Part shown: in pieces, positions 50,366 to 57,800 of the stretch
Position numbering within the stretch: position 1 is the stretch's first letter
Layout of the letters: every line of letters begins with the position of its first letter
From: JAGOUA01 sp964645655
GTDB taxonomy: Bacteria > Patescibacteriota > Patescibacteriia > 2-12-FULL-60-25
Direction: 5' to 3'
NCBI GenBank assembly: GCA_964645655.1
Contig: CAZXZS010000002.1
Coordinates: 231,525 to 295,524, forward strand
DNA length: 64,000 bases
Position numbers and translations under genes: made by a program
Notes under the pieces: model-generated
Database searches by the model: none
Seen by the model: the letters and a program-made list of their open reading frames with translations, nothing else
Told to the model about the DNA's origin: nothing

Positions 50366-51373
50366 ATGAAAAAATGTTTGATCTCATTCCAAGAACTCAT
50401 CTCGCTGGAAAATTTGATAGAAGCGTGGTCGGAGTTTATCCGCGGGAAACGAAATAAGAAAGACGTACAGGCATTTTCTTTGAATCTCTCGGATCAGATC
50501 GTTGATTTGCATAACGATTTGGCAAATGGGAGGTATACTCACGGTCCGTATCAGCATTTCCCAATCAATGATCCAAAGCCTCGGAGTATTCATAAAGCAA
50601 CGGTTCGTGATCGTCTGCTGCATCATGCAGTTCATCGGAAGCTCTATCCCGCCTATGCTCCTTTGTTTATCGCTGGATCGTTTTCCTGTCAGGAGGGCAA
50701 AGGACTACACGTAGCGATCAATCATTTCCGAGCGATTGTGAGAAAGGTGAGCCGAAATCACACAAGGACTTGTTGGGTTTTGAAAGGCGATATACGAAAG
50801 TTTTTTGCCAGCGTCGATCATGCGAAATTGCTGGAGATTTTGCGAAATCGCATTGAAGACGAAGCTCTTTTTCGTTTACTCTCCAATGTCGTTGAGAGCT
50901 TTCATACGACTCCCGGAAAAGGCATCCCTCTCGGGAATCTCACGTCACAACTTTTTGCCAACATCTATCTGAATGAACTCGATCAGTTTGTGAAGCAGGG
51001 ACTAGGAATAAAATATTATTTACGCTACGCAGATGACTTCGTTTTTCTATCTCATGACCGTGAAGAGCTATTGAGCTACATACCGCTCGTTCAATCGTTC
51101 CTGATCGAACGGCTGGCCTTGTCTCTGCATCCAGACAAGCTTTTGCTCCAAACACTGGCATCAGGCGTTGATTTTCTTGGCTGGGTTCATTTTCCGCATC
51201 ATCGCGTTCCAAGGACGAAGACGAGGCGGAGAATACGGTCCAAGCTACACAGTAGCTTGAGGAACGAAACGCTTCAGTCCTATTTAGGCCTCCTGTCTCA
51301 CGGGGATGCGTTTGAGCTTCGAGAGTCGCTGCAGAATGACTACTGGCTTTGGCGAGAGAAGGGGGAGTCATAG
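50366..51373 (+). CDS. DGR reverse transcriptase
   Basis: 335 aa. Motifs in order: HFPINDPKPRSIHKATVRDR, GSFSCQEGKGLHVAINHF, VLKGDIRKFFASVDHAKLL (A), GIPLGNLTSQLFANIYLNEL with LGxxxSQ (C-terminal of motif B, typical of DGR and related group), KYYLRYADDFVFLSHDREEL (YADD catalytic Asp pair, near residue 220), and LSLHPDKLLLQ. No maturase or endonuclease domain, as expected. It copies TR RNA with adenine errors and supplies cDNA to VR. Its stop is three bases from the convergent Z1 gene. Confidence 0.96.
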   Translation: MKKCLISFQELISLENLIEAWSEFIRGKRNKKDVQAFSLNLSDQIVDLHNDLANGRYTHGPYQHFPINDPKPRSIHKATVRDRLLHHAVHRKLYPAYAPLFIAGSFSCQEGKGLHVAINHFRAIVRKVSRNHTRTCWVLKGDIRKFFASVDHAKLLEILRNRIEDEALFRLLSNVVESFHTTPGKGIPLGNLTSQLFANIYLNELDQFVKQGLGIKYYLRYADDFVFLSHDREELLSYIPLVQSFLIERLALSLHPDKLLLQTLASGVDFLGWVHFPHHRVPRTKTRRRIRSKLHSSLRNETLQSYLGLLSHGDAFELRESLQNDYWLWREKGES

Positions 51374-51376
51374 GAT

Positions 51377-53266
51377 TTATTTTGCGTTCAAGTAGAAGCA
51401 AGCCCCATCTGCAAACTTGATGTTTGGTATCCAGAGCGGAGAGCCATCCCATCCCTTCTCGACCTCTCCTCGAACTCGATACATGGTCAAAACGAGTTTA
51501 TCGCCATACTTCTTTCCAAGTTCACGATCATCCTGAGAGAGAAGTGTGCCAGTGTTCTTTCCGATGCTACGGTCTGTTCTTACAACGATGCGGCACTCGG
51601 GTTTATGAGAAGAGTCTTTCAGTGCTTGAATACAGCTTGGGAAGTTATGATTTCCCCACGGATCGCCCTTCTCTGTCTTCACAAGATCAAGTATAGTAAG
51701 CACTTCATCTACTGAGGCTGGCTTGTCGGTATCTTCCTGAGTTAAAAGCTCGTCTAATTGCTTGAGATTGGTGGGAGTCGGGAGTGAAGGAAAATAGTTT
51801 ACCCCTCCTGCAAGGATGGCGAGTTCGTCATTTTTCAATACGTTTGGTCGTGTGGGTCTCGTTCCATCCGGCACGAGCACGCTCACGGCTTCCGGACCTT
51901 TCTCTTGCAGGATTGAGAATAAAGCGTTATTTGCATCGTTCAATTCACGAAAAAGCTTTGCCAGTGGTTCAGGCGTAAAGATGCGACACAACCCGGCATC
52001 GCGGTCGTAACCAAAGATACGAGCGTGCTGCCAGCACGTGTCGGCTTGTGGTGTCTTGGAGCTGCGGCAGTAGTAAACCGTGTGAAGTCCTTGAAATGTC
52101 ACTCCTCGGCTAAGGCTGTTTCCTCCAACGAGCACATTAAGGCCAGAATCATAGCGTGTGCCGTCGAGCGTGTTTTTGTTCAGTGTAATGATGTTTATCT
52201 GCGGAAGACCGCTCTTGAGAAAAGCGATGACTTCCTCTATCGGACTGAGTCCGGGCTTGGTTTTTTGAAGATCGTTCCATGCGTCCTGTAGGCCATGCGG
52301 AAACGTTTGTGCTTGATTCAAGATGTCGTAGCGGATTTCTTCCAAGTATTGTTCTACTTTTTCTTTTGTCTTTTCGTGCTCGCTTATCTTGACTCCCGGA
52401 TGGATCAAGAAATTGCAAACATTTCGTTCTTTAGCGATAAGGCTATGCGCTCCTGCGACTAAGAAAGACAGTGTTGCTTTGCGGAAACCTTCTGGAATCT
52501 CTCTTGTTTTCAGAAGCGCATCTTTCTCGTTATCCGGGGTTAAACGAATACAGGTACTTTTCTCACCATAGAAGAAATCCCCTCCCAAATACTTCGTTCC
52601 GGGTGCGATATAGTGGGCGAAGGAGGGCCGCCAACTCGAATCTTTCGCCTGCAAGAGAAGCGATTGGGGAGTTGCCGTGACATGCAGGTAAAAACTCGAC
52701 GGAGCCTGCCTACGGAGGCTTTCCAGCGCGTTATGTATTGCGCTTTTATCCGACTGGTTGATTTTCGTGTTTAAGCTCGAAGCGTCCCCTTCATCGTCAA
52801 GCAAGAAAAGAGGCTGATCTTTAAAATAATGGCTCGTCCCGATGTGGTTCAGCCAATGCTTAAGCACGCGAACGTTCTTCTTCAGAACCACAATTGTAGG
52901 GATGGAGGTTTTTGGTGGCGTGAAGAACTCGCCGTCGTCCGTCTCTCCTAATACCCGAAATCCGTCCATGAAACCGCCTAACGAGCGTTTTGTGCGCTCC
53001 AAAGTCTGTTGATAGAGGATTGTATTGTCCGTTGTCACGAGAACAAAAAATCTGAAGCCTTTATCCGCCGCCACCGAAGCCACTCCAAACATTTGCCCTG
53101 TCTTTCCGCTTTGGACATGTCCGAATAATAGTCCTGATGTATGTTCATTAAAACCAAAATCTGCAAGATGCTTTTCGGCAAAGTGTTCTGCCGACAAGCG
53201 CAGAGAAACAGAGGAATTTGGAACGGCGTCCTCTGCTTTCTTCAAGTATGTCTCCAAGTAATTCAT
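51377..53266 (-). CDS. Z1-domain ATPase of a restriction operon
   Basis: About 629 aa from ATG at 53266 (MNYLETYLKKAEDAVPNSSV). SF2-like core: LLFGHVQSGKTGQMFGVASV (Walker A), QPLFLLDDEGDASSLNT (DDEGD), YLHVTATPQSLLLQAKDSS, then the Z1 signature (NVLVGGNSLSRGVTFQGLHT, CWQHARIFGYDRD). Known Z1 proteins occur in restriction systems with methyltransferases. Its start overlaps the nuclease gene's stop as ATGA, so it is translationally coupled. Confidence 0.9.
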   Translation of the reverse strand: MNYLETYLKKAEDAVPNSSVSLRLSAEHFAEKHLADFGFNEHTSGLLFGHVQSGKTGQMFGVASVAADKGFRFFVLVTTDNTILYQQTLERTKRSLGGFMDGFRVLGETDDGEFFTPPKTSIPTIVVLKKNVRVLKHWLNHIGTSHYFKDQPLFLLDDEGDASSLNTKINQSDKSAIHNALESLRRQAPSSFYLHVTATPQSLLLQAKDSSWRPSFAHYIAPGTKYLGGDFFYGEKSTCIRLTPDNEKDALLKTREIPEGFRKATLSFLVAGAHSLIAKERNVCNFLIHPGVKISEHEKTKEKVEQYLEEIRYDILNQAQTFPHGLQDAWNDLQKTKPGLSPIEEVIAFLKSGLPQINIITLNKNTLDGTRYDSGLNVLVGGNSLSRGVTFQGLHTVYYCRSSKTPQADTCWQHARIFGYDRDAGLCRIFTPEPLAKLFRELNDANNALFSILQEKGPEAVSVLVPDGTRPTRPNVLKNDELAILAGGVNYFPSLPTPTNLKQLDELLTQEDTDKPASVDEVLTILDLVKTEKGDPWGNHNFPSCIQALKDSSHKPECRIVVRTDRSIGKNTGTLLSQDDRELGKKYGDKLVLTMYRVRGEVEKGWDGSPLWIPNIKFADGACFYLNAK

Positions 53267-54327
53267 AGGTTGGGTGAGAAATCCAAAAGCCACACGTCTG
53301 GATTTTGCGTGGCCGTGAGTATGATTTTGTCTTTCCCGTACTTCGTAAGCATGGAAGGGGTGACGAGCTCTCCCACCTTCAATACTCCGTTACCCTCCAT
53401 TCGACCCTTGATCCATCTGCCGAGTGTCTGTAGATCGTCCTCCGAACGAAAGTTTTTATTGTTTTGTCCGCTTACTTTGCAGCGAAACTTCCAACCATCA
53501 TCGGTATAGACCGTAAAGGGCATATTGGCCTGCGGATACCCTTTTCGGCTTGTTATCTCGTTCGAAACGATGACTTCGACCTCATACCAAGCTCTTGGCC
53601 TTACCGCTTTTGTAGCGCTCGACTCCCGACCCTTCCCAAAGTAGACATTCAAGTTGCTTTTTTGTTCCGCCTTGAGCGGAATATTGAATGATAAGTTTGT
53701 TATTTGAGTTCGCATTTTCTCGAGCTCTCCCGGTGATACTTTTTCTACGCCAATCCTCCCTTCCAAAAGATCGGAGCGCTGAATTATCTTGTAGTCGGCA
53801 TATTCCAGAATTGGTTTCGTTGCTTTCAGAACGAGACCTTCATGTAGCTCAATCAATTGTTTAACCGAAACTGGCTCCGTAAGTAGCACGTTCGTCTCCC
53901 ATTGGGTATCAAGCCCTAAAATGTCGGAAAGATTGGATGAGCCTATGATGGAGGCTTGGGGAGCGTGATTTTTCGAAAACGAGTAAATCTTTCCGTGAAA
54001 CTTGAATGAAGTACAGATGCGCACTTCGCCGAGTTCTTTGTCTCGCATGAACCTCCCAAGCGAACAGGCGGCTTCGTACTGTGGTTGAGTGAATCCTTCG
54101 CGTCCATGCATCCCAATAACCAAATCACAGGTCTTTCTTTGTGAACTGGCGTTGTAGTGAGAAAGGATCGCCTGCAGCTCCATGAGAGAGTCCTCGGATA
54201 CATAGCCCGTAGCAATCTTAATGTCATTCGATGGGACAAGCTGGCGCTCAAACGTCTCTCGGAAGGTTGCGAATCCGGAAGGTTTGAGCGGGAGGAGGCT
54301 TGAATAAACGAGTTGCATATCAAACAT
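53263..54327 (-). CDS. NgoFVII/PLD-type restriction endonuclease
   Basis: 354 aa. The nuclease half has one PLD motif, SFKFHGKIYSFSKNHAPQAS followed by IIGSSNLSDILG (HxK...GSSN), and IKIATGYVSEDSLMELQAI, matching NgoFVII/BfiI-like Mg-independent enzymes. The second half, WYEVEVIVSNEITSRKGYPQ to DVWLLDF, is probably the target-binding domain. The gene overlaps the methyltransferase by 8 bp. ATG at 54318 is an alternative start. Confidence 0.88.
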   Translation of the reverse strand: MFDMQLVYSSLLPLKPSGFATFRETFERQLVPSNDIKIATGYVSEDSLMELQAILSHYNASSQRKTCDLVIGMHGREGFTQPQYEAACSLGRFMRDKELGEVRICTSFKFHGKIYSFSKNHAPQASIIGSSNLSDILGLDTQWETNVLLTEPVSVKQLIELHEGLVLKATKPILEYADYKIIQRSDLLEGRIGVEKVSPGELEKMRTQITNLSFNIPLKAEQKSNLNVYFGKGRESSATKAVRPRAWYEVEVIVSNEITSRKGYPQANMPFTVYTDDGWKFRCKVSGQNNKNFRSEDDLQTLGRWIKGRMEGNGVLKVGELVTPSMLTKYGKDKIILTATQNPDVWLLDFSPNL

Positions 54328-55342
54328 CCTTCAAAAACTTCTTGATCGCCTTCGCTATTACGCGGATTGCAACTGGAGGTACGGAATTTCCGATCTGACG
54401 ACGTACTTCCGTTATTGAGCCTTCAAAGACAAAGTCATCAGGATATCCAAACAGCCTCGCGCGCTCTCTGTTTGTGAGGGGCCTATCCTCGGAGAAGTGG
54501 TATCCCCACGTTCCGCCACCTCCGCCTGCAATAATCGTTGTTGAAGGTTTATTCGGATGAAGGCGGCGGTACACATGGCTAATCATGCCTTTTACGTAGT
54601 GAGGAGAAGTTTTTGGAATGTTGGTGAAGTTTCCGCCCGGAGGAATCAGTTTGAGTTTTTCTTTTGTTCTCTCGGTTATTTTTTGATGTTCGTTGTTGTA
54701 AAGAGCCTTTTCCACTCCCTTCAAAGCCAATCCTGCGCCTACATGGGAGCGTTTATCGTGCGTATGGGCTGGCATGACAAAATCCTTTCTAATGTCATTC
54801 CGTACGCCAATAATAAGAACACGTTCACGAAGCTGTGCGGCACCGTAGTTAGCAAAGTTCACCGGATGGACTTGGACTTTGTAGCCCACCTCTGCGAAGT
54901 CCGTGACAATCTGTATGATGGCTTCGCCTTTGTTTGCTGTCAGAAGCCCTTTTACGTTTTCTGCAACAAAAACCTTTGGTCGTTTCAGGCTCACCGCTCT
55001 TACGAAGTGCCTATAGAGATTTCCGCGTTCCGTTCCCAGCCCCTTTCTCTTCCAAATCATAGAAAAGTCTTGGCAAGGGAAACCTCCAAGCATTACATCG
55101 CACCGAGATAGGTCTTTGATGTCTACTTTGGCAATATCCGCTTCTATGATATGTGCCCCAAAGTTTTTCTTATACGTCTCGCAGGCCCAGTGATCGTTAT
55201 CGTTGGCCCAGTTGATCCTAAAACCTTCTAATGCAAAACCAAGGTCCATGCCACCGCATCCTGCAAAGAGGGAACCAATAGAAAATCCACCTCTCGATAG
55301 TTTTCGAGCTTTTTGAGCCATATTCATGTTCATGATCTTCAA
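54320..55342 (-). CDS. C5-cytosine DNA methyltransferase
   Basis: 340 aa with all main motifs: IGSLFAGCGGMDLGFALEG (I), VMLGGFPCQDFSMIWKRKG (IV, catalytic Cys), VFVAENVKGLLTANKG (VI), AAQLRERVLIIGV (VIII), RRQIGNSVPPVAIRV (X). Protects the host from the coexpressed NgoFVII-type nuclease; sequence specificity cannot be read. Several Met codons cluster at the start. First gene of the restriction operon, divergent from a C protein. Confidence 0.94.
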   Translation of the reverse strand: MKIMNMNMAQKARKLSRGGFSIGSLFAGCGGMDLGFALEGFRINWANDNDHWACETYKKNFGAHIIEADIAKVDIKDLSRCDVMLGGFPCQDFSMIWKRKGLGTERGNLYRHFVRAVSLKRPKVFVAENVKGLLTANKGEAIIQIVTDFAEVGYKVQVHPVNFANYGAAQLRERVLIIGVRNDIRKDFVMPAHTHDKRSHVGAGLALKGVEKALYNNEHQKITERTKEKLKLIPPGGNFTNIPKTSPHYVKGMISHVYRRLHPNKPSTTIIAGGGGGTWGYHFSEDRPLTNRERARLFGYPDDFVFEGSITEVRRQIGNSVPPVAIRVIAKAIKKFLKDV

Positions 55343-55441
55343 TAGATGACTATAAGTATCTATTTGAAACGCAGCATACCATCAAAGGAGTGATACTCAT
55401 AGTCCGTCGCCCTATAGTCATCTGCAACCTACCCTTAAAGG
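55343..55441. promoter_or_regulatory. Divergent control region with C-box-like repeats
   Basis: AGATGACTATA (55344-55354) and TATAGTCATCT (55413-55423) are exact inverted repeats, with another ATAGTC at 55399-55404. GACT...AGTC is the C-protein operator pattern. TACCCT (55430-55435) ends six bases before the C gene's GTG. Confidence 0.75.
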
Positions 55442-55660
55442 GTGAAAAATGACGATATTTTAAAAAAGTTTGGTAAACGAGTGAAGGCTCTCCGCTTGGA
55501 GAAGGGCATCACGTCTCAAATGGCCTTGGCGAATAAGGCTGGTTTGGATCGCACCTATGTCGGGGGACTGGAAAGGGGTGAGCGAAACGTGGCACTCATA
55601 AATATCGCAAAAATTGCCAAGGCTCTTGGGGTGGATTTGGGTGATATGTTCAGATTCTGA
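55442..55660 (+). CDS. Restriction controller (C) protein, XRE family
   Basis: 72-aa HTH: ILKKFGKRVKALRLEKGITS, QMALANKAGLDRTYVGGLER, GERNVALINIAKIAKALGVD, typical of C proteins that delay nuclease expression until methylation is done. GTG start at 55442, six bases after a TACCCT -10 (leaderless). It faces away from the methyltransferase operon, so control would act through the shared intergenic boxes. Confidence 0.88.
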   Translation: MKNDDILKKFGKRVKALRLEKGITSQMALANKAGLDRTYVGGLERGERNVALINIAKIAKALGVDLGDMFRF

Positions 55661-55700
55661 GGGGAGTTTAAGGCTGGTTTTGCTCAATAAAAAGGTTTTG

Positions 55701-55724
55701 GATGCTGGTTCCAGCATCTTTTTT
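55701..55724 (+). terminator. Terminator of C-protein gene
   Basis: GATGCTGG-TT-CCAGCATC followed by TTTTTT. Confidence 0.95.
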
Positions 55725-55810
55725 GTTGCGTCTGGGCATGTGATGTGCACAGATGGCCAGAAAAGCTTTGAAAATAGCTGGTATTGATGTAGGATCGAAA
55801 CTAATGAAGT

Positions 55811-56776
55811 ATGAAAATGCTACCTGAGCATAAAGTATGGGCCGTAATTTCCGCGATCACTGATGCGCAAGGTATATCTCCGAGTGGTGGTCTTTTACGA
55901 ATTGTCCAGTCAGATTTAGATGAGTACATCAATTTGGAAGAAGCAAGATCCATTTTTCAGCTTCTTGCTACTGAAATTAAGGTGATCGAGCTCGTGACTG
56001 AGGCGGATGAGTCCAATGGTGAAGCTTTTGAGGTACGGATTCCTGATGAAGAGCTATTCAAGAACGCTTATGACAACATCCATTATAAATTTTTTGGAAG
56101 CGTAGAAAAGCTCCTCGGTGAAAACTTTTTTGCTGTTATGGATGTAGCTCAGGACATACACGAGCAGCTTCAGATGATTAAATCAAATCGTATTCAAATT
56201 CCTGCGGTACGAACTGTTGTTCGATATCAGATTCTCATGCCTTTTAACGCAGTCAACTATCACGAACGCTATGCTGGTTTACGAGCGCGCGCCTTGAATT
56301 ATTTAACCGAAAACGGATGTGTTCTAAACTTTGAAGTGCACCACGGAATGTTTGTGTGGGAGTCATATTTTACGGTCGATATTGACCGCATGGGATTCTC
56401 AAAGTTTTTCGAACATCTCTTAGAAGTCTATCCAAAGAAGGTTCAATCTAGTTCGAAAACTGAAGAGAGCGATTCCTCTACCGAACCTTCCTCAAGCCAG
56501 CAATTTTACTTTGACCAAGGAGTTCTTCATCGTGATGGCGCATCGGGTGTTGAGGTCTTTGCGGAAAACACTCTTGAGCACACCGTTTTGATAGCCGCTT
56601 TTAAGACTGACTTTGGTGAGCGTATAGATAATGCTACGCATCCGATAGACTGTGGGTGGGAAAAGCTCTACGATACCGCCCGTCGAATCAACAGCAAAGT
56701 TGCTAAGAGGTTTGGTGCGCGTGATTTCTTCAAGATTGATAGCAAGAATAAGTTCATTGAACGGAGCGTAAAATAG
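55811..56776 (+). CDS. Hypothetical protein (321 aa)
   Basis: No domain recognised. N-terminal helical part (HKVWAVISAITDAQGISPSG, LDEYINLEEARSIFQLLATE), middle beta (VVRYQILMPFNAVNYHERYA), a Ser/Glu linker near 215-235, and a C-terminal domain (YFDQGVLHRDGASGVEVFAE...IDCGWEKLYDTARRINSK) that may be a winged helix. The last part could be a DNA-contacting unit. Followed by a strong bidirectional terminator. Confidence 0.72.
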   Translation: MKMLPEHKVWAVISAITDAQGISPSGGLLRIVQSDLDEYINLEEARSIFQLLATEIKVIELVTEADESNGEAFEVRIPDEELFKNAYDNIHYKFFGSVEKLLGENFFAVMDVAQDIHEQLQMIKSNRIQIPAVRTVVRYQILMPFNAVNYHERYAGLRARALNYLTENGCVLNFEVHHGMFVWESYFTVDIDRMGFSKFFEHLLEVYPKKVQSSSKTEESDSSTEPSSSQQFYFDQGVLHRDGASGVEVFAENTLEHTVLIAAFKTDFGERIDNATHPIDCGWEKLYDTARRINSKVAKRFGARDFFKIDSKNKFIERSVK

Positions 56777-56790
56777 ATCAGTCACTCGAT

Positions 56791-56822
56791 ATAAAATACG
56801 GCTACAATTAGCCGTATTTTAT
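56791..56822. terminator. Bidirectional terminator
   Basis: Perfect 14-bp stem ATAAAATACGGCTA/TAGCCGTATTTTAT with CAAT loop. Confidence 0.93.
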
Positions 56823-56911
56823 ATTAAACGAGTCTACTGACTCGCTGTTGAGTCGGAGGGTTTTATTTATCGTGTTCGCATCACGGGGCAGTTGCCCGAC
56901 GTGAATGAAAT

Positions 56912-57166
56912 ATGCAACACGAAAACATTTTGGATGCATTCGAGCTTGCCGACCTTGGTGCTGCAGCCGCTCTTGCTGCGCTTGGTTTCAAATTGCTCGC
57001 TCTTGAACCTACCGACGGACGGCGGGTTGTTTTTATCTTTCAAAATGAATCCGGAATTGGCGAGGCGGTCGAGCGGTATTGGTCCGGTCAGCTCCCGATT
57101 GATGCTCTGAGCTATTTCGGTGCCGTGAAACTTCTCAAGTCGAGACTTCACGCTATTGCTCGCTGA
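56912..57166 (+). CDS. DUF5659-like protein
   Basis: 84 aa: LADLGAAAALAALGFKLLAL, GRRVVFIFQNESGIGEAVER, YWSGQLPIDALSYFGAVKLL, KSRLHAI. This is the pattern I know as DUF5659, small mobile-element proteins of unknown role. The next gene starts one base after its stop. Confidence 0.8.
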   Translation: MQHENILDAFELADLGAAAALAALGFKLLALEPTDGRRVVFIFQNESGIGEAVERYWSGQLPIDALSYFGAVKLLKSRLHAIAR

Positions 57167-57167
57167 T

Positions 57168-57344
57168 ATGCCACTACCCGAGCGATGCGTTCAAGAGTTC
57201 CGCGATCTCTGGCGTGCGATGTCTGGTGAGGATTTGGATTACGTCGTAGCTGAACGTCAGGCGGAGGCTATGTTGGCTGTTCTCGGTCAGGCTTTCTTGC
57301 CAAACAAGTTGAACGACAAACCAAAAAACAATGGCCCCCCTTAA
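57168..57344 (+). CDS. Small hypothetical protein (58 aa)
   Basis: MPLPERCVQEFRDLWRAMSG then EDLDYVVAERQAEAMLAVLG, short helical protein translationally adjacent to the DUF5659 gene (1-nt gap). No domain; typical of accessory genes preceding mobile primases. Confidence 0.65.
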   Translation: MPLPERCVQEFRDLWRAMSGEDLDYVVAERQAEAMLAVLGQAFLPNKLNDKPKNNGPP

Positions 57345-57389
57345 TCTTCTGTCGTTTTTCTGTAGGTTTATTCATTTTTTTCCTCTCTT

Positions 57390-57764
57390 ATGATCGTCAG
57401 ATCATCCTCTCGTGTGTTATCTGCAGGTACGCATACCGTCCGTGTGGCATCCATCGAATCAGTTCAAAACATCCGTGATGCAAACAAGGAACAGCTTGAA
57501 ATTACCCTTGAGATGGTTGGTAGTTCGCAACAGGAACCGCCTTCCGTTCGTTTTTGGACTTCTCCCATCCTCCATCCGCAGGGAAAGCTCTTGCCATTTA
57601 TCGAGGCCGTTATCTCTCGTTCTCTTTCGTCGAACGAGCTAAGTGATGGCTTTGATGTAGATTCCCTCATCGACAAAGAACTCCGCGTCGTTGTGAAAAA
57701 TGCCACTTCCCAAGCAGGGAAGAGTTTTTCCAAGGTCGTAGATTTTCTCCCCAAGCAAAACTAA
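57390..57764 (+). CDS. Hypothetical protein (124 aa), phage replication-associated type
   Basis: Beta-rich: GTHTVRVASIESVQNIRDAN, EQLEITLEMVGSSQQEPPSV, FWTSPILHPQGKLLPFIEAV, then LIDKELRVVVKNATSQAGKS. This resembles DUF669-like, possibly OB-fold phage proteins beside primases, but I would not name it. It directly precedes the primase-helicase. Confidence 0.68.
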   Translation: MIVRSSSRVLSAGTHTVRVASIESVQNIRDANKEQLEITLEMVGSSQQEPPSVRFWTSPILHPQGKLLPFIEAVISRSLSSNELSDGFDVDSLIDKELRVVVKNATSQAGKSFSKVVDFLPKQN

Positions 57765-57800
57765 AAACGCCCTGTCTCAAAGGGCGCTAATCCAAGCTCT

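Noticed and set aside
30101..55673. 14-bp repeat AGGGGAGTTTAAGG at 30101 and 55660 as an attachment pair
   Set aside because: At this length several chance repeats are expected in 64 kb and it has no link to a recombinase; kept out in favour of the 19-bp pair.
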